Positions 44,747 through 53,426 of a stretch of 64,000 nucleotides of DNA are shown here, piece after piece. Numbering within the stretch: the first letter of the stretch is position 1; each line of letters begins with the position of its first letter. The position numbers and the translations under genes were made by a program. Source of the stretch: Maribacter sedimenticola (GTDB lineage Bacteria > Bacteroidota > Bacteroidia > Flavobacteriales > Flavobacteriaceae); the NCBI RefSeq assembly GCF_900188415.1, contig NZ_FZNV01000002.1, forward strand, positions 105,339 through 169,338, in the 5' to 3' direction. The notes below the pieces were generated by a model. The model made no database searches. It worked only from the letters and a program-made list of their open reading frames with translations, and had not been told where the DNA came from.

Positions 44747-47700
44747 TTATCGTTTATAGTCAAATGAAATCCAGTCTGCATGGCAAATATTTTGAGTGGG
44801 GTCCTGTTCGTTCTTAAAAACAAGGACCAGATCGGCCTTTTCAACATTAGGGGATATAGGAATGGTATAATAAATGGTTTCTTCCTTACCATTATGTTCT
44901 AGATTTTGCTTGCCTATCAATGGTCCGTCCACACTATTTTCACGAACCTCCATAATACCTTTGAATTCTTGATCCATATTATAGAAGGCGGCAAACTTTA
45001 AATGCTCTAGGTCCTGAAGAGAAATAGCATTGAACTTTAGATATGCCCCATGCTGTAAAACACCCACAACCCGAGATTTGCTTGTACTCCAGGTACCCGT
45101 GCCCTCTTTGATTTCGTTGGCGTTTTCTGCTTCAATTTTTTGACTTTTAAAGATGACCTGTTCGCTAACGGTAAGTTCAGAGTTAGGTTGGGTTTTGTTG
45201 CCCTTGTCCCGGTAGGAAGCCATAAGTACATAATTACCTTCACCTGCCTTACCTATATGATCGTTGAATGTAATGGTTCCGGACAACGGCAATGATTTCT
45301 GGCCTGTCTCTTTTTGTGGTTTTAGGCTAAGGATGTAATCTACCATTTGCGTAACTTCCTCTACGGTAAGCTGGGGATGGGCGGACATAGCATTTTCTCC
45401 CCAGGCACCACCACCGCCTTTTATGATTTTAGAGACCAAATAACCGGTATCTTCCGCGCCATAACGCCTTGCAATGTCTATATAACTTGGACCGTTGACT
45501 TTTTCCTTAACGGCATGGCATGCTTTACAGTCAGAAGCTTCAATGGCCTTTTTGCCAATGGGTTCAAGATTACGCTGGTGCCCTAATGTGGCTTTAACGA
45601 AATCACGACCTTCCGGTATGTAGTCAAAAGTTACCTTTACATCTTCTGCGGCAATGGTTTGATCAGCAGTAGAGCCATCCTGTTTATCTTCTACGGTAAT
45701 GGTATAATCTATTTTTTTTCCATCCCAGTATATAGTGTCATTGTCGGCTATTTGTATGGTTAGGGTAGGGGCGTCGTTACCGACCAAAATTTTCGTGTTG
45801 GCAGACGTTGTGTTTCCTTTGCTGTCCGTTACCTTTAAGGTTACATTGTAAATTCCGTCTTCGGTAAAGGTAAACTCGGTGTTCATTTCTTGCGATTGAG
45901 GAGAATCTCCTGTAAAATACCAGTCATATGTAAGCGCATCATGGTCAAAATCTTTTGAGTTTTCTGCTGAGAAAGCAACGGTCAACGGTGCCGCACCTAC
46001 CGTTTTGTCGTGTGTAAATTTTGCGACCGGTTCCCTATTGCCTTTGATATACGATATGCTGCTTAATCTGGCATCCAGGTTTTGGGAGTTCCATTTTTGA
46101 CCATATTCCAGAATATACATATTGCCATTGGATGCAAAGATCATATCCATAGGATGGGAGAATTCCTCATTGGGCATAAAGGCATCGGCTTTAACATAAT
46201 TGAACTCCTCATCTAGAGTGATCACATAAATCCAATCTCTCATCCATTCATAAACAAACCATTTGTTTTCAAAGTAAGGAGGCCATAGATTTTCTGCGTT
46301 GGGCATATCCGCTTTATGAAATACGGGGCCTGCCATAGGGTTGATTCCTCCTTGGCCCATCCATGGAAATTCTTCTGATCTATAATAGGTCATAGGAATC
46401 ATGGATTTTTGTGCCGGAGGTAATTTCTGGATACCCGTATTATGTGGGGAATTATTGATAAGGTTATCTGGGTCAAATTTTGCACCTGACATATTGGTCG
46501 TAAAATCAAAATCATTGTATGCTTCATTGTACCCTCTAGTAAAAGGCCAGCCCCAAAAACCTGCATTTTTTGCTTGGTTGTATTCTCCCATTCCGCTAGG
46601 TCCCCTGTTGGGATCAGCCTTACCTGCATCTGGACCTATATCTCCCCAATATAGAATTCCAGTTTTGCTATCTATAGAATGTCTAAAAGGGTTTCTTAGT
46701 CCCATAGCATAGATTTCCGGTCTTGTTTTTTCCGTACCTACGGGAAACAGATTGCCTTTTGGGATAGTGTAGCTACCGTCTTCCTCTGGTTTTATCCGCA
46801 ATATTTTTCCCCTTAAGTCATTGGTATTGGCGGCAGAGCGCTGGGCATCGAACCCTGCACGGTCCAATCTTTCGTCCATAGGTGAGAATCCTGAAGATTC
46901 AAAAGGATTGGTATTATCGCCAAGGGCTATAAAAAGGGTTCCGTCAGGACCAAATTCCAAGGCGCCACCACTATGGCAACACTGCCTGTCCGTAGGAATT
47001 TCCAGTAGAATTTTTTCGGAATCAAGATCAAGGATGTCATCCTTTAAGGTAAAACGGGATACATGTTGTTTGGAAATATCCCCTTTGTTGGAATATAAAA
47101 GATATACCCAATTGTTCTCAAGGTAATTGGGGTCTACTGCCAGTCCCAATAATCCATCTTCGTTGCCATAGAACAAATTTAGCTGTGCAATGGTCTTTGT
47201 TTGTTCCGTTTCAAAATCAAAAAGCTTCAAAGCACCGTGGCGTTCAATGAACAAAATTCCCCTTCCGGGCAACTCATCGAGCTCCATGGGCTCGTTTAGG
47301 TTAAAATCCAATACGTTCTTAACAAAGCGGTCCTCTGGCGGCACTCTGTCCGTAGTGGCTCGGGAATAATCTAAGGTAGCATCGCCTACGGCATAGGTAA
47401 TACCCCCCAATAGATGCTTCAAAAATAACGGGTCCTCAAAAGTCTCATTGGTATGTCCCATCTCGGTATAGAAGGCCCTACCGCCATCATATGCGTGATA
47501 CCATGCTATGGGATGGCCCTCAGGATTTGTGCCGCCCTCATAACTGTTTTCGTCAATAGAAATCAGGACATTTATATTTGGATTGATATTTTTAAAATTG
47601 TACCACTCATCGCTCTTGGACCACGTTTCCCCTAAATGTTGTGTAGACGGGTGAGCATTGTTTTCAATATTCAATTTGGCTTCTTGTATGCGCGGATGGT

Positions 47701-48118
47701 CGTTAAAGACAGCACCCACAAGTTTATTGTACCATGGCCAATCATACTCGGTATCCGTAGCGGCATGGATACCAACAAAACCACCGCCAGCCTGGATGTA
47801 GCGTTCAAAATCTGCTTGTTGAACGTCATTTAGAATATCTCTAGTAGTATTGTTGAATATTACCGCAGCATAGTTTTTTAAGGAGTCCTCTACGATATAG
47901 TCGGCATCTTCGGTAGTAACGACCTTAAATCCATTTTCCGTGCCTAATTTTTGCAATGCAAGGTTTCCTGCCTCAATAGACCCGTGCCTAAAACCTTGGG
48001 TTTTGCTAAACACCAATATGGTATCATTTTTTTGCGAACAACTTTGTATGAAAAGAATGCAAAAACAAAGTGCTAACAGGAGATAAGGGGAACTAAGTGA
48101 AATATTAGGTCTGTACAT
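44747..48118 (-). CDS. Multidomain lipoprotein: ThuA, sugar/sorbosone dehydrogenase, PKD, cytochrome c, CBM
   Basis: 1123 residues, signal with lipobox FIQSC (Cys27). Domains in order: ThuA-like (about 32-245, HGSIEAGNLALQKLG to LLGGITYAVGD), a beta-propeller of the glucose/sorbosone (PQQ-type) dehydrogenase family (about 265-690; CCHSGGALEFGPDGTLFIALGDN), PKD (about 695-780), a class-I cytochrome c with CKACH at 864-868 and a candidate axial Met911 (ENAMSAHP), and a C-terminal beta-sandwich CBM6-like module (about 985-1123). A quinoprotein-like dehydrogenase with its own electron acceptor haem and a ThuA module suggests oxidation of a sugar or ketosugar. Whether PQQ is bound is not certain. 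Terminator follows. Confidence 0.88.
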   Translation of the reverse strand: MYRPNISLSSPYLLLALCFCILFIQSCSQKNDTILVFSKTQGFRHGSIEAGNLALQKLGTENGFKVVTTEDADYIVEDSLKNYAAVIFNNTTRDILNDVQQADFERYIQAGGGFVGIHAATDTEYDWPWYNKLVGAVFNDHPRIQEAKLNIENNAHPSTQHLGETWSKSDEWYNFKNINPNINVLISIDENSYEGGTNPEGHPIAWYHAYDGGRAFYTEMGHTNETFEDPLFLKHLLGGITYAVGDATLDYSRATTDRVPPEDRFVKNVLDFNLNEPMELDELPGRGILFIERHGALKLFDFETEQTKTIAQLNLFYGNEDGLLGLAVDPNYLENNWVYLLYSNKGDISKQHVSRFTLKDDILDLDSEKILLEIPTDRQCCHSGGALEFGPDGTLFIALGDNTNPFESSGFSPMDERLDRAGFDAQRSAANTNDLRGKILRIKPEEDGSYTIPKGNLFPVGTEKTRPEIYAMGLRNPFRHSIDSKTGILYWGDIGPDAGKADPNRGPSGMGEYNQAKNAGFWGWPFTRGYNEAYNDFDFTTNMSGAKFDPDNLINNSPHNTGIQKLPPAQKSMIPMTYYRSEEFPWMGQGGINPMAGPVFHKADMPNAENLWPPYFENKWFVYEWMRDWIYVITLDEEFNYVKADAFMPNEEFSHPMDMIFASNGNMYILEYGQKWNSQNLDARLSSISYIKGNREPVAKFTHDKTVGAAPLTVAFSAENSKDFDHDALTYDWYFTGDSPQSQEMNTEFTFTEDGIYNVTLKVTDSKGNTTSANTKILVGNDAPTLTIQIADNDTIYWDGKKIDYTITVEDKQDGSTADQTIAAEDVKVTFDYIPEGRDFVKATLGHQRNLEPIGKKAIEASDCKACHAVKEKVNGPSYIDIARRYGAEDTGYLVSKIIKGGGGAWGENAMSAHPQLTVEEVTQMVDYILSLKPQKETGQKSLPLSGTITFNDHIGKAGEGNYVLMASYRDKGNKTQPNSELTVSEQVIFKSQKIEAENANEIKEGTGTWSTSKSRVVGVLQHGAYLKFNAISLQDLEHLKFAAFYNMDQEFKGIMEVRENSVDGPLIGKQNLEHNGKEETIYYTIPISPNVEKADLVLVFKNEQDPTQNICHADWISFDYKR

Positions 48119-48298
48119 TAAATGATAGATTTGATGTTTTTTTCAATGCTTATGGACAAGCTTAAAATTTGAGGCCAAAATAAATGGAATAATAAAAGAA
48201 TTCAAACTAAATTTTTACCTAAACCAATACAATTTGTGCAAAATTTGAATACCTCCTATACTTTAAGTCAAAATTATATAGAGAAAAGGGTATAAAGT

Positions 48299-49132
48299 CT
48301 ATCGGTATTCAGAAGGCGCACATCCTATATTTTTTTTAAAAATACGGTTGAAATAGGATAGACTGTTAAATCCGGAATTATAGCATGCCATTGAAATGGT
48401 ATTGGAGGCATTGTTTTCCTTAAGTAATTTACATGCATAATTAATACGCACGCCATTTAAAAAATTCACGAATGTTTTTTGGGTGTTCTGTTTAAAGTAG
48501 CGACAAAATGCTGTTTTGTTCATGGCTACCATTTCAGCAATTTCATTTAATTGAATTTCGTTCTTGAAATTCATCATGATATATTCTATAACAGTATTAA
48601 TACGGTCATCAGCAATATTAATTTGCTCAATCCATTCAATACTTCCTAATTTGGCTAGATTTTCAATTAAGGACAAACGATATAAAATTTTTAAGGTCTG
48701 CAATACTTTTTCATCTGAGGAGGTTTCTGCCAATTCATGAAAAAGGTTTTTGAATTTTTGGCTTTCCTTGGTGTTGAATTTTAGGCCACGGTTGCTTAAA
48801 AGCAGTAATGAATTTATGTAATTGAATTCTTCTCCCAACTGTCCCAATTTTTTTAAAAAATCATAATTAAGGTGTACCACTATAGAAGAGGATTCACCTT
48901 CAAAATTAGGTGCGCTGTCAAACATATGGGGAATGTTGGAGCCTATTAGGAAAATGTTGTTGCTTTCAAAATTTCCAATGAAATCCCCTACATATAAAGT
49001 GCCCTTTCCAGAAACTATATATACAAGTTCCAGTTCAGGGTGGTAATGCCATAGTTTTAAAAATTCATCTCCGGTAAATGAAGAAAATAAAACGTTGGAC
49101 CTTAAATTTTTATGTAGTAGATGTAATTTCAA
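48299..49132 (-). CDS. AraC-family transcriptional regulator
   Basis: 277 residues. N-terminal cupin-like sensor (ELELVYIVSGKGTLYVGDFIGNFESNNIFLIGSNIPHMF, about 25-75) and C-terminal double HTH (IQLNEIAEMVAMNKTAFCRYFKQNTQKTFVNFLNGVRINYACKLL...SMACYNSGFNSLSYFNRIFKKNIGCAPSEYR). It lies downstream of the two-component pair, transcribed in the same direction, and upstream of the ThuA gene; it may control either neighbour or the SusCD locus in response to a sugar. Confidence 0.93.
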   Translation of the reverse strand: MKLHLLHKNLRSNVLFSSFTGDEFLKLWHYHPELELVYIVSGKGTLYVGDFIGNFESNNIFLIGSNIPHMFDSAPNFEGESSSIVVHLNYDFLKKLGQLGEEFNYINSLLLLSNRGLKFNTKESQKFKNLFHELAETSSDEKVLQTLKILYRLSLIENLAKLGSIEWIEQINIADDRINTVIEYIMMNFKNEIQLNEIAEMVAMNKTAFCRYFKQNTQKTFVNFLNGVRINYACKLLKENNASNTISMACYNSGFNSLSYFNRIFKKNIGCAPSEYR

Positions 49133-49217
49133 ACAATATGTTTAATGAATTTGGAAATACAGATTTGTTTAAATTATAACTTTAAATTTCCGATTAAAGA
49201 TACTGCTAATCCTTAGA

Positions 49218-49922
49218 TTACATAAAAATGGCTTTTTTTACATCTTCAATATAGCTTCTACCTATGGTGTATCTTACCCCTTCAATAGATAGGCTGTTAC
49301 CTTCAATGAATTCTACTTTATCCAGTGCAACGGTAAACGATCTATGGATTCTTATGAATTTATGCGAAGGCAGCTCGTCTGTAAAACTACTCAAGGTCCT
49401 ATGGGCAATGAAATTTCCTTTGGTTGTTTTTATCCTTATATAATCTTTTAAGCTCTCTACAATGCTGATGTCGGCAAAGTATATTTTTTGATGCTTTTTC
49501 TTGTCTATTTTTATAAAAAGATGGTCTACCTCTTCTTTTTCCGAAACAATTTCCTTGGTACTGGTCTTTAATTCCAGTACCCGATTAACGGCTTTTAGAA
49601 ATCTTGGAAAAGGTATAGGTTTTACCAAATAATCTATAGCCTCTAGTTCGTAACAATTAAGTGCATATTCCTCATGTGCCGTTGTAATGATTACCATTGG
49701 TCTGTTCGTTAGATTTTCCAAAAAATCCAGTCCGTTGAGTATTGGCATATTAATATCCAGAAATAGGATGTCCACCGGATTTTTTTGTACAAAGGAAGAT
49801 GCCTCTACGGCATTGGTAAAGGTTTTAATGAGCTCAAGCTCTTTGACCTCTTTAATATATTTTTTAATAACATTGACCGCTAATGGTTCATCATCAATAA
49901 TTACAGCTTTTAAATTCTTCAT
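49218..49922 (-). CDS. LytTR-type response regulator
   Basis: 234 residues. Receiver domain with phosphoacceptor Asp56 (VDILFLDINMP), acidic pocket DDEP at 10-13, then a LytTR DNA-binding domain (DYIRIKTTKGNFIAHRTLSSFTDELPSHKFIRIHRSFTVAL). It overlaps the kinase gene by four bases, so it is the kinase's cognate regulator. The targets probably include the divergently transcribed CBM9-like/GHL10/GH20/SusCD genes, by proximity only. Confidence 0.95.
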   Translation of the reverse strand: MKNLKAVIIDDEPLAVNVIKKYIKEVKELELIKTFTNAVEASSFVQKNPVDILFLDINMPILNGLDFLENLTNRPMVIITTAHEEYALNCYELEAIDYLVKPIPFPRFLKAVNRVLELKTSTKEIVSEKEEVDHLFIKIDKKKHQKIYFADISIVESLKDYIRIKTTKGNFIAHRTLSSFTDELPSHKFIRIHRSFTVALDKVEFIEGNSLSIEGVRYTIGRSYIEDVKKAIFM

Positions 49923-51004
49923 ACGTTCAATTTTAAAAACACTTTAAATATATTATTTGTAGTTGTAATGTTCAGTTCGTATTCATCTGGCCGGTATCCC
50001 AGTTCCAACCGTTTTTTAACGTTAGAAAGGCCAATACCGCCTTCTTCTTCGGCCAATCTGTTCGTGACCAAGGTTTCGGGTATAGGATTGGCGATTTCAA
50101 AATATAGTTTTTTTTCCTTGACGGCAATATTAATATCTATGGTCATAGGTTCAATAGTTTTATTGGCACCATGTTTAAAGCTATTTTCTACAAAAGGGAT
50201 TAACAGCATAGGTGCAATACGCTTATTGTCAAGATTGCCCGTTATGTTCATATAAATGGTCAGGGAGTCATTAAACCTTATTTTTTCCAGATCAAGATAA
50301 TTCTGTATCAATTCAATTTCACTCTGTAGATCCTGTTTGTTTTTCCTTGCTGCATATAAAAGGTAACGCATTAATTCAGACAGTTTTAAAACTACTTCTG
50401 GTGCCCTATCTGATTTTTCCAATGTCAGTGAGTAAATATTGTTCAAGGTATTGAAGAAGAAATGGGGAGATACCTGTGATCGTAAAAAACTTAGTTCAGA
50501 TGTTAATTGCCTGGTTTCTAATTCATGAAGCTTTTGGTGTTCCCTTAGCCAATCTATGGTTATTTTTATGGCCGTAACGAACGATACTACATACAGTTCA
50601 CCGAACATGGTAACAATGGCATAATTAAGGGTAATACTGTTGACTACCTCAGAAGCCTCTGGCATTACATTGGTGTCGATCAAATAGTAGGTTAAATTAA
50701 ATTTTACGACAAGCATAAGCGCCAATGACCCCAAAATGGCCAGGGTGTATTCCAAATATCGTTTGTTAAAGACGAAAACCGGCATTAGAAAATATACATT
50801 GAAGTATGCCAATGCCATGTGTATGGGGAATCCTATTAAATTGGTTTTGATAGAATAAATATAGTCGTTATGTAAGCTTCCCCAACGTAATGTGTTGAAC
50901 AAAATATAAATAGACCAGAAGATGATATGGTATTTGTAATGAATTTTATAACTCTCGGAGCCTTTACTTTCTATAATGTCATTTATTTTCTTCTTTGCGG
51001 CCAT
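49919..51004 (-). CDS. LytS/YehU-type sensor histidine kinase
   Basis: 361 residues. Four hydrophobic segments (about 27-45, 57-78, 85-108, 128-150) form a small membrane sensor without a periplasmic ligand domain. A coiled linker leads to the His_kinase domain with QVSPHFFFNTLNNIY (phospho-His181) and a C-terminal ATPase region (PFVENSFKHGA, GGIGLSNVKKRLEL). This is the usual Bacteroidota pair with a LytTR regulator. Divergent from the CBM9-like gene across 218 bp. Confidence 0.94.
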   Translation of the reverse strand: MAAKKKINDIIESKGSESYKIHYKYHIIFWSIYILFNTLRWGSLHNDYIYSIKTNLIGFPIHMALAYFNVYFLMPVFVFNKRYLEYTLAILGSLALMLVVKFNLTYYLIDTNVMPEASEVVNSITLNYAIVTMFGELYVVSFVTAIKITIDWLREHQKLHELETRQLTSELSFLRSQVSPHFFFNTLNNIYSLTLEKSDRAPEVVLKLSELMRYLLYAARKNKQDLQSEIELIQNYLDLEKIRFNDSLTIYMNITGNLDNKRIAPMLLIPFVENSFKHGANKTIEPMTIDINIAVKEKKLYFEIANPIPETLVTNRLAEEEGGIGLSNVKKRLELGYRPDEYELNITTTNNIFKVFLKLNV

Positions 51005-51130
51005 TAATTTACGCTATTCAAATACTGTATTCGACTTTCTAAACCCGTTGTTGGTCTAAATTTTATGCGATAATAACAAATGGTTTCCAATATTTGAGAG
51101 TACCGCTGTTAATTTTTATTGGACGTTATC

Positions 51131-51138
51131 TAAATTTG
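51131..51138 (+). promoter_or_regulatory. Candidate -7 element of the CBM9-like/GH20 operon
   Basis: TAAATTTG is an exact TAnnTTTG match about 85 nt before the CBM9-like start; a good TTTG -33 box is lacking. Confidence 0.38.
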
Positions 51139-51222
51139 CCGTCTTCCGGACGTCATAAACTGATTTCTGAAAATTGATATGAAAGCGGTTCTAGCTTTAA
51201 ACAGACCAACTAACTAATCTTA

Positions 51223-52263
51223 ATGCCAAAAACACCAAACCTGTTCATTGCCATGGTAACATGCATCCTTTTTGCATGTACGGGAACTGCCCAACAAGTA
51301 CCCAAGACTTACGTAGCCGTTAAGGCTAAGGGGCAACTGACCATTGACGGACTTGCTAATGAAGTCGCATGGAAAAATGCAAAATGGACATCGGATTTTA
51401 TAGATATAGAAGGAACCCTAACGCCAAAATACAGAACACGGGTAAAGATGGTATGGGACGATACATATTTGCATTTTTATGCGGAAATGGAAGAACCCCA
51501 TATTTGGGGAACGTTAAAACAGCGCGATACGGTTATTTTCTACAATAACGATTTTGAGATATTTATGGATCCAGATGGGGATACCCATAATTATATGGAA
51601 TTTGAAATTAATGTTTTAAATACTATTTGGGATCTGTACCTCACCAAACCATACCGAAATCAAGGCAATGTATTGAATCACTGGAATATGGAGGGTGTAA
51701 TATCTGCTGTGCATATTAATGGCACCTTAAACAATTCAAAAGATCGTGATAAAGGATGGGCCGTTGAGATATCCATACCATGGAATGTTTTGGGAGAGGC
51801 CAGTAAAGGTACGGTACCACCTAAGAACCAGTTTTGGAGAATAAATTTTTCTAGGGTCAATTGGCAGTTTGATCTGGAGAACGACCGTTATGGCAGGAAG
51901 AAAAAAGAAAACGGTAAATATGAACCGGAATACAACTGGGTATGGAGCCCTCAAGAAGTCATAAATATGCATGAGCCGGAACGATGGGGCTATGTTTACT
52001 TTGCGGAACAAAATTTACAACAGGATAAGGTGGTCATTCCAGATGATGACTATATAAAGTGGTATATGTATGAAATATATCGCAAAATGATGCAGGAAAA
52101 TGAAATGGAAAATTTTACTTATCCGCCCAAGGAGATAAAGGGCAAATCTATTGTAGTAAAAATTAAAAAGGAATTAAAGGGTTATGTGGTTTATACCAAG
52201 AGTCCTTTTAGTGGTAAACAATTAATCATAGATACAGATGGGAAATTTATTGAACAGAGGTAA
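51223..52263 (+). CDS. Secreted carbohydrate-binding family 9-like protein
   Basis: 346 residues with a signal peptide (cleavage near CTGTAQ). The region from about 35 to 230 has the CBM9-like beta-sandwich pattern: LTIDGLANEVAWKNAKWTSDF, VKMVWDDTYLHFYAEMEEPHIWG, FEIFMDPDGDTHNYMEFEIN, GWAVEISIPW. The following 115 residues are of unknown role. Such proteins bind glycans or assist surface enzymes and often stand next to GHL10 and GH20 genes. First gene of a group running to the SusCD pair. Confidence 0.85.
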   Translation: MPKTPNLFIAMVTCILFACTGTAQQVPKTYVAVKAKGQLTIDGLANEVAWKNAKWTSDFIDIEGTLTPKYRTRVKMVWDDTYLHFYAEMEEPHIWGTLKQRDTVIFYNNDFEIFMDPDGDTHNYMEFEINVLNTIWDLYLTKPYRNQGNVLNHWNMEGVISAVHINGTLNNSKDRDKGWAVEISIPWNVLGEASKGTVPPKNQFWRINFSRVNWQFDLENDRYGRKKKENGKYEPEYNWVWSPQEVINMHEPERWGYVYFAEQNLQQDKVVIPDDDYIKWYMYEIYRKMMQENEMENFTYPPKEIKGKSIVVKIKKELKGYVVYTKSPFSGKQLIIDTDGKFIEQR

Positions 52264-52270
52264 TGTGGGC

Positions 52271-53377
52271 ATGATCATGTCCTGTATTCTTTTAAGTGTT
52301 TTTATGGTCTCATGCAATGGTGGGCATAAGGAAGAAAAGGAAACGGCACTATTGGAGAAAGAGGAGTCCGGCCCATTTAAATTTTGGACTTGGATAACCG
52401 CAGACGCGTCCCGTACAGATGATTCCTATGTAGAAGAGTTTGCCAAATACGCGGATAATGGCATAGATGCCGTATTGATCAATACCTACACTGATCCTGA
52501 ACTTTTGGCAAGATTGACACCGTTGGCCTTAGGTATGGGGTTAGAAGTGCATGCATGGATGTTTACCATGAATAGACCAGGAGATAAAATTGCGGAACAA
52601 CACCCAGAGTGGTATGCGGTAAGTAGGGATGGGAAATCATGTTATGATGAACCGCCTTATGTAGGATATTATAAGTGGCTTTGTCCTACCAGAAAGGAAT
52701 CTAGAGAGCACATTTTAAGCTTGGTAGAAGGCTTGTCTAAGGTCGATGGTGTGGCCAGTGTACATTTGGATTATATACGTTATTCGGATATTTTCTTGCC
52801 AATAGGTCTATTACCAAAATATAACTTACAGCAAGAGGTAGAGCAACCTACCTATGATTTTTGTTATTGTGAGGTTTGTACGTCAACCTTTGAAAAAATG
52901 CACCATAAGAACCCTAACGATTTTGATAATCCTGCCATTGATATGGAATGGAAAAATTTTAGGTTGAACAGGGTAAAGGCAGTGGTGGATGCCTCTTATG
53001 AAATTGCACATAAAAATGGTAAAAAATTAACTGCCGCCGTATTTCCGTATCCGGAAATGGCAGACCATATGGTACGCCAACGTTGGGATAAATGGAATAT
53101 TGACGCCGTCTTGCCTATGATATACAATCAATTTTATAATGAGGAAATAGATTGGATAGGTTATGCAACTGGGCAAGGGGTGACTGATCTTGAGAAGCGT
53201 AATGTGGAATTACATACAGGTATTTATGTACCGGATATGCAACCGGAAGAATTGTTGAGTGCCATGAAATATGCACAAAAGAACGGGGCCAAGGGCGTAT
53301 CCTTCTTTGATGGTCCGGCAATTACCGAAGCGCAATGGAAGATGATCAAGGATTTTAAGGAATCAAAAGCTAAGTAA
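52271..53377 (+). CDS. Family 10-like glycosyl hydrolase (GHL10/DUF187-type) lipoprotein
   Basis: 368 residues from the ATG at 52271, seven bases after the previous stop, giving a signal with lipobox VSC. An upstream ATG at 52238 would overlap the CBM9-like gene. The TIM-barrel pattern contains FWTWITADASRTDDSYVEEFAKYADNGIDAV, LEVHAWMFTMNRPG, VASVHLDYIRYSD and DAVLPMIYNQFY, typical of uncharacterised GHL10 proteins related to GH family 10/13-like enzymes. Activity is not known; context suggests a HexNAc-containing glycan. Confidence 0.82.
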   Translation: MIMSCILLSVFMVSCNGGHKEEKETALLEKEESGPFKFWTWITADASRTDDSYVEEFAKYADNGIDAVLINTYTDPELLARLTPLALGMGLEVHAWMFTMNRPGDKIAEQHPEWYAVSRDGKSCYDEPPYVGYYKWLCPTRKESREHILSLVEGLSKVDGVASVHLDYIRYSDIFLPIGLLPKYNLQQEVEQPTYDFCYCEVCTSTFEKMHHKNPNDFDNPAIDMEWKNFRLNRVKAVVDASYEIAHKNGKKLTAAVFPYPEMADHMVRQRWDKWNIDAVLPMIYNQFYNEEIDWIGYATGQGVTDLEKRNVELHTGIYVPDMQPEELLSAMKYAQKNGAKGVSFFDGPAITEAQWKMIKDFKESKAK

Positions 53378-53426
53378 TACAATACATAACGGCATGAATG
53401 GTATTGCAAATCAAGGTATTGTGGGA

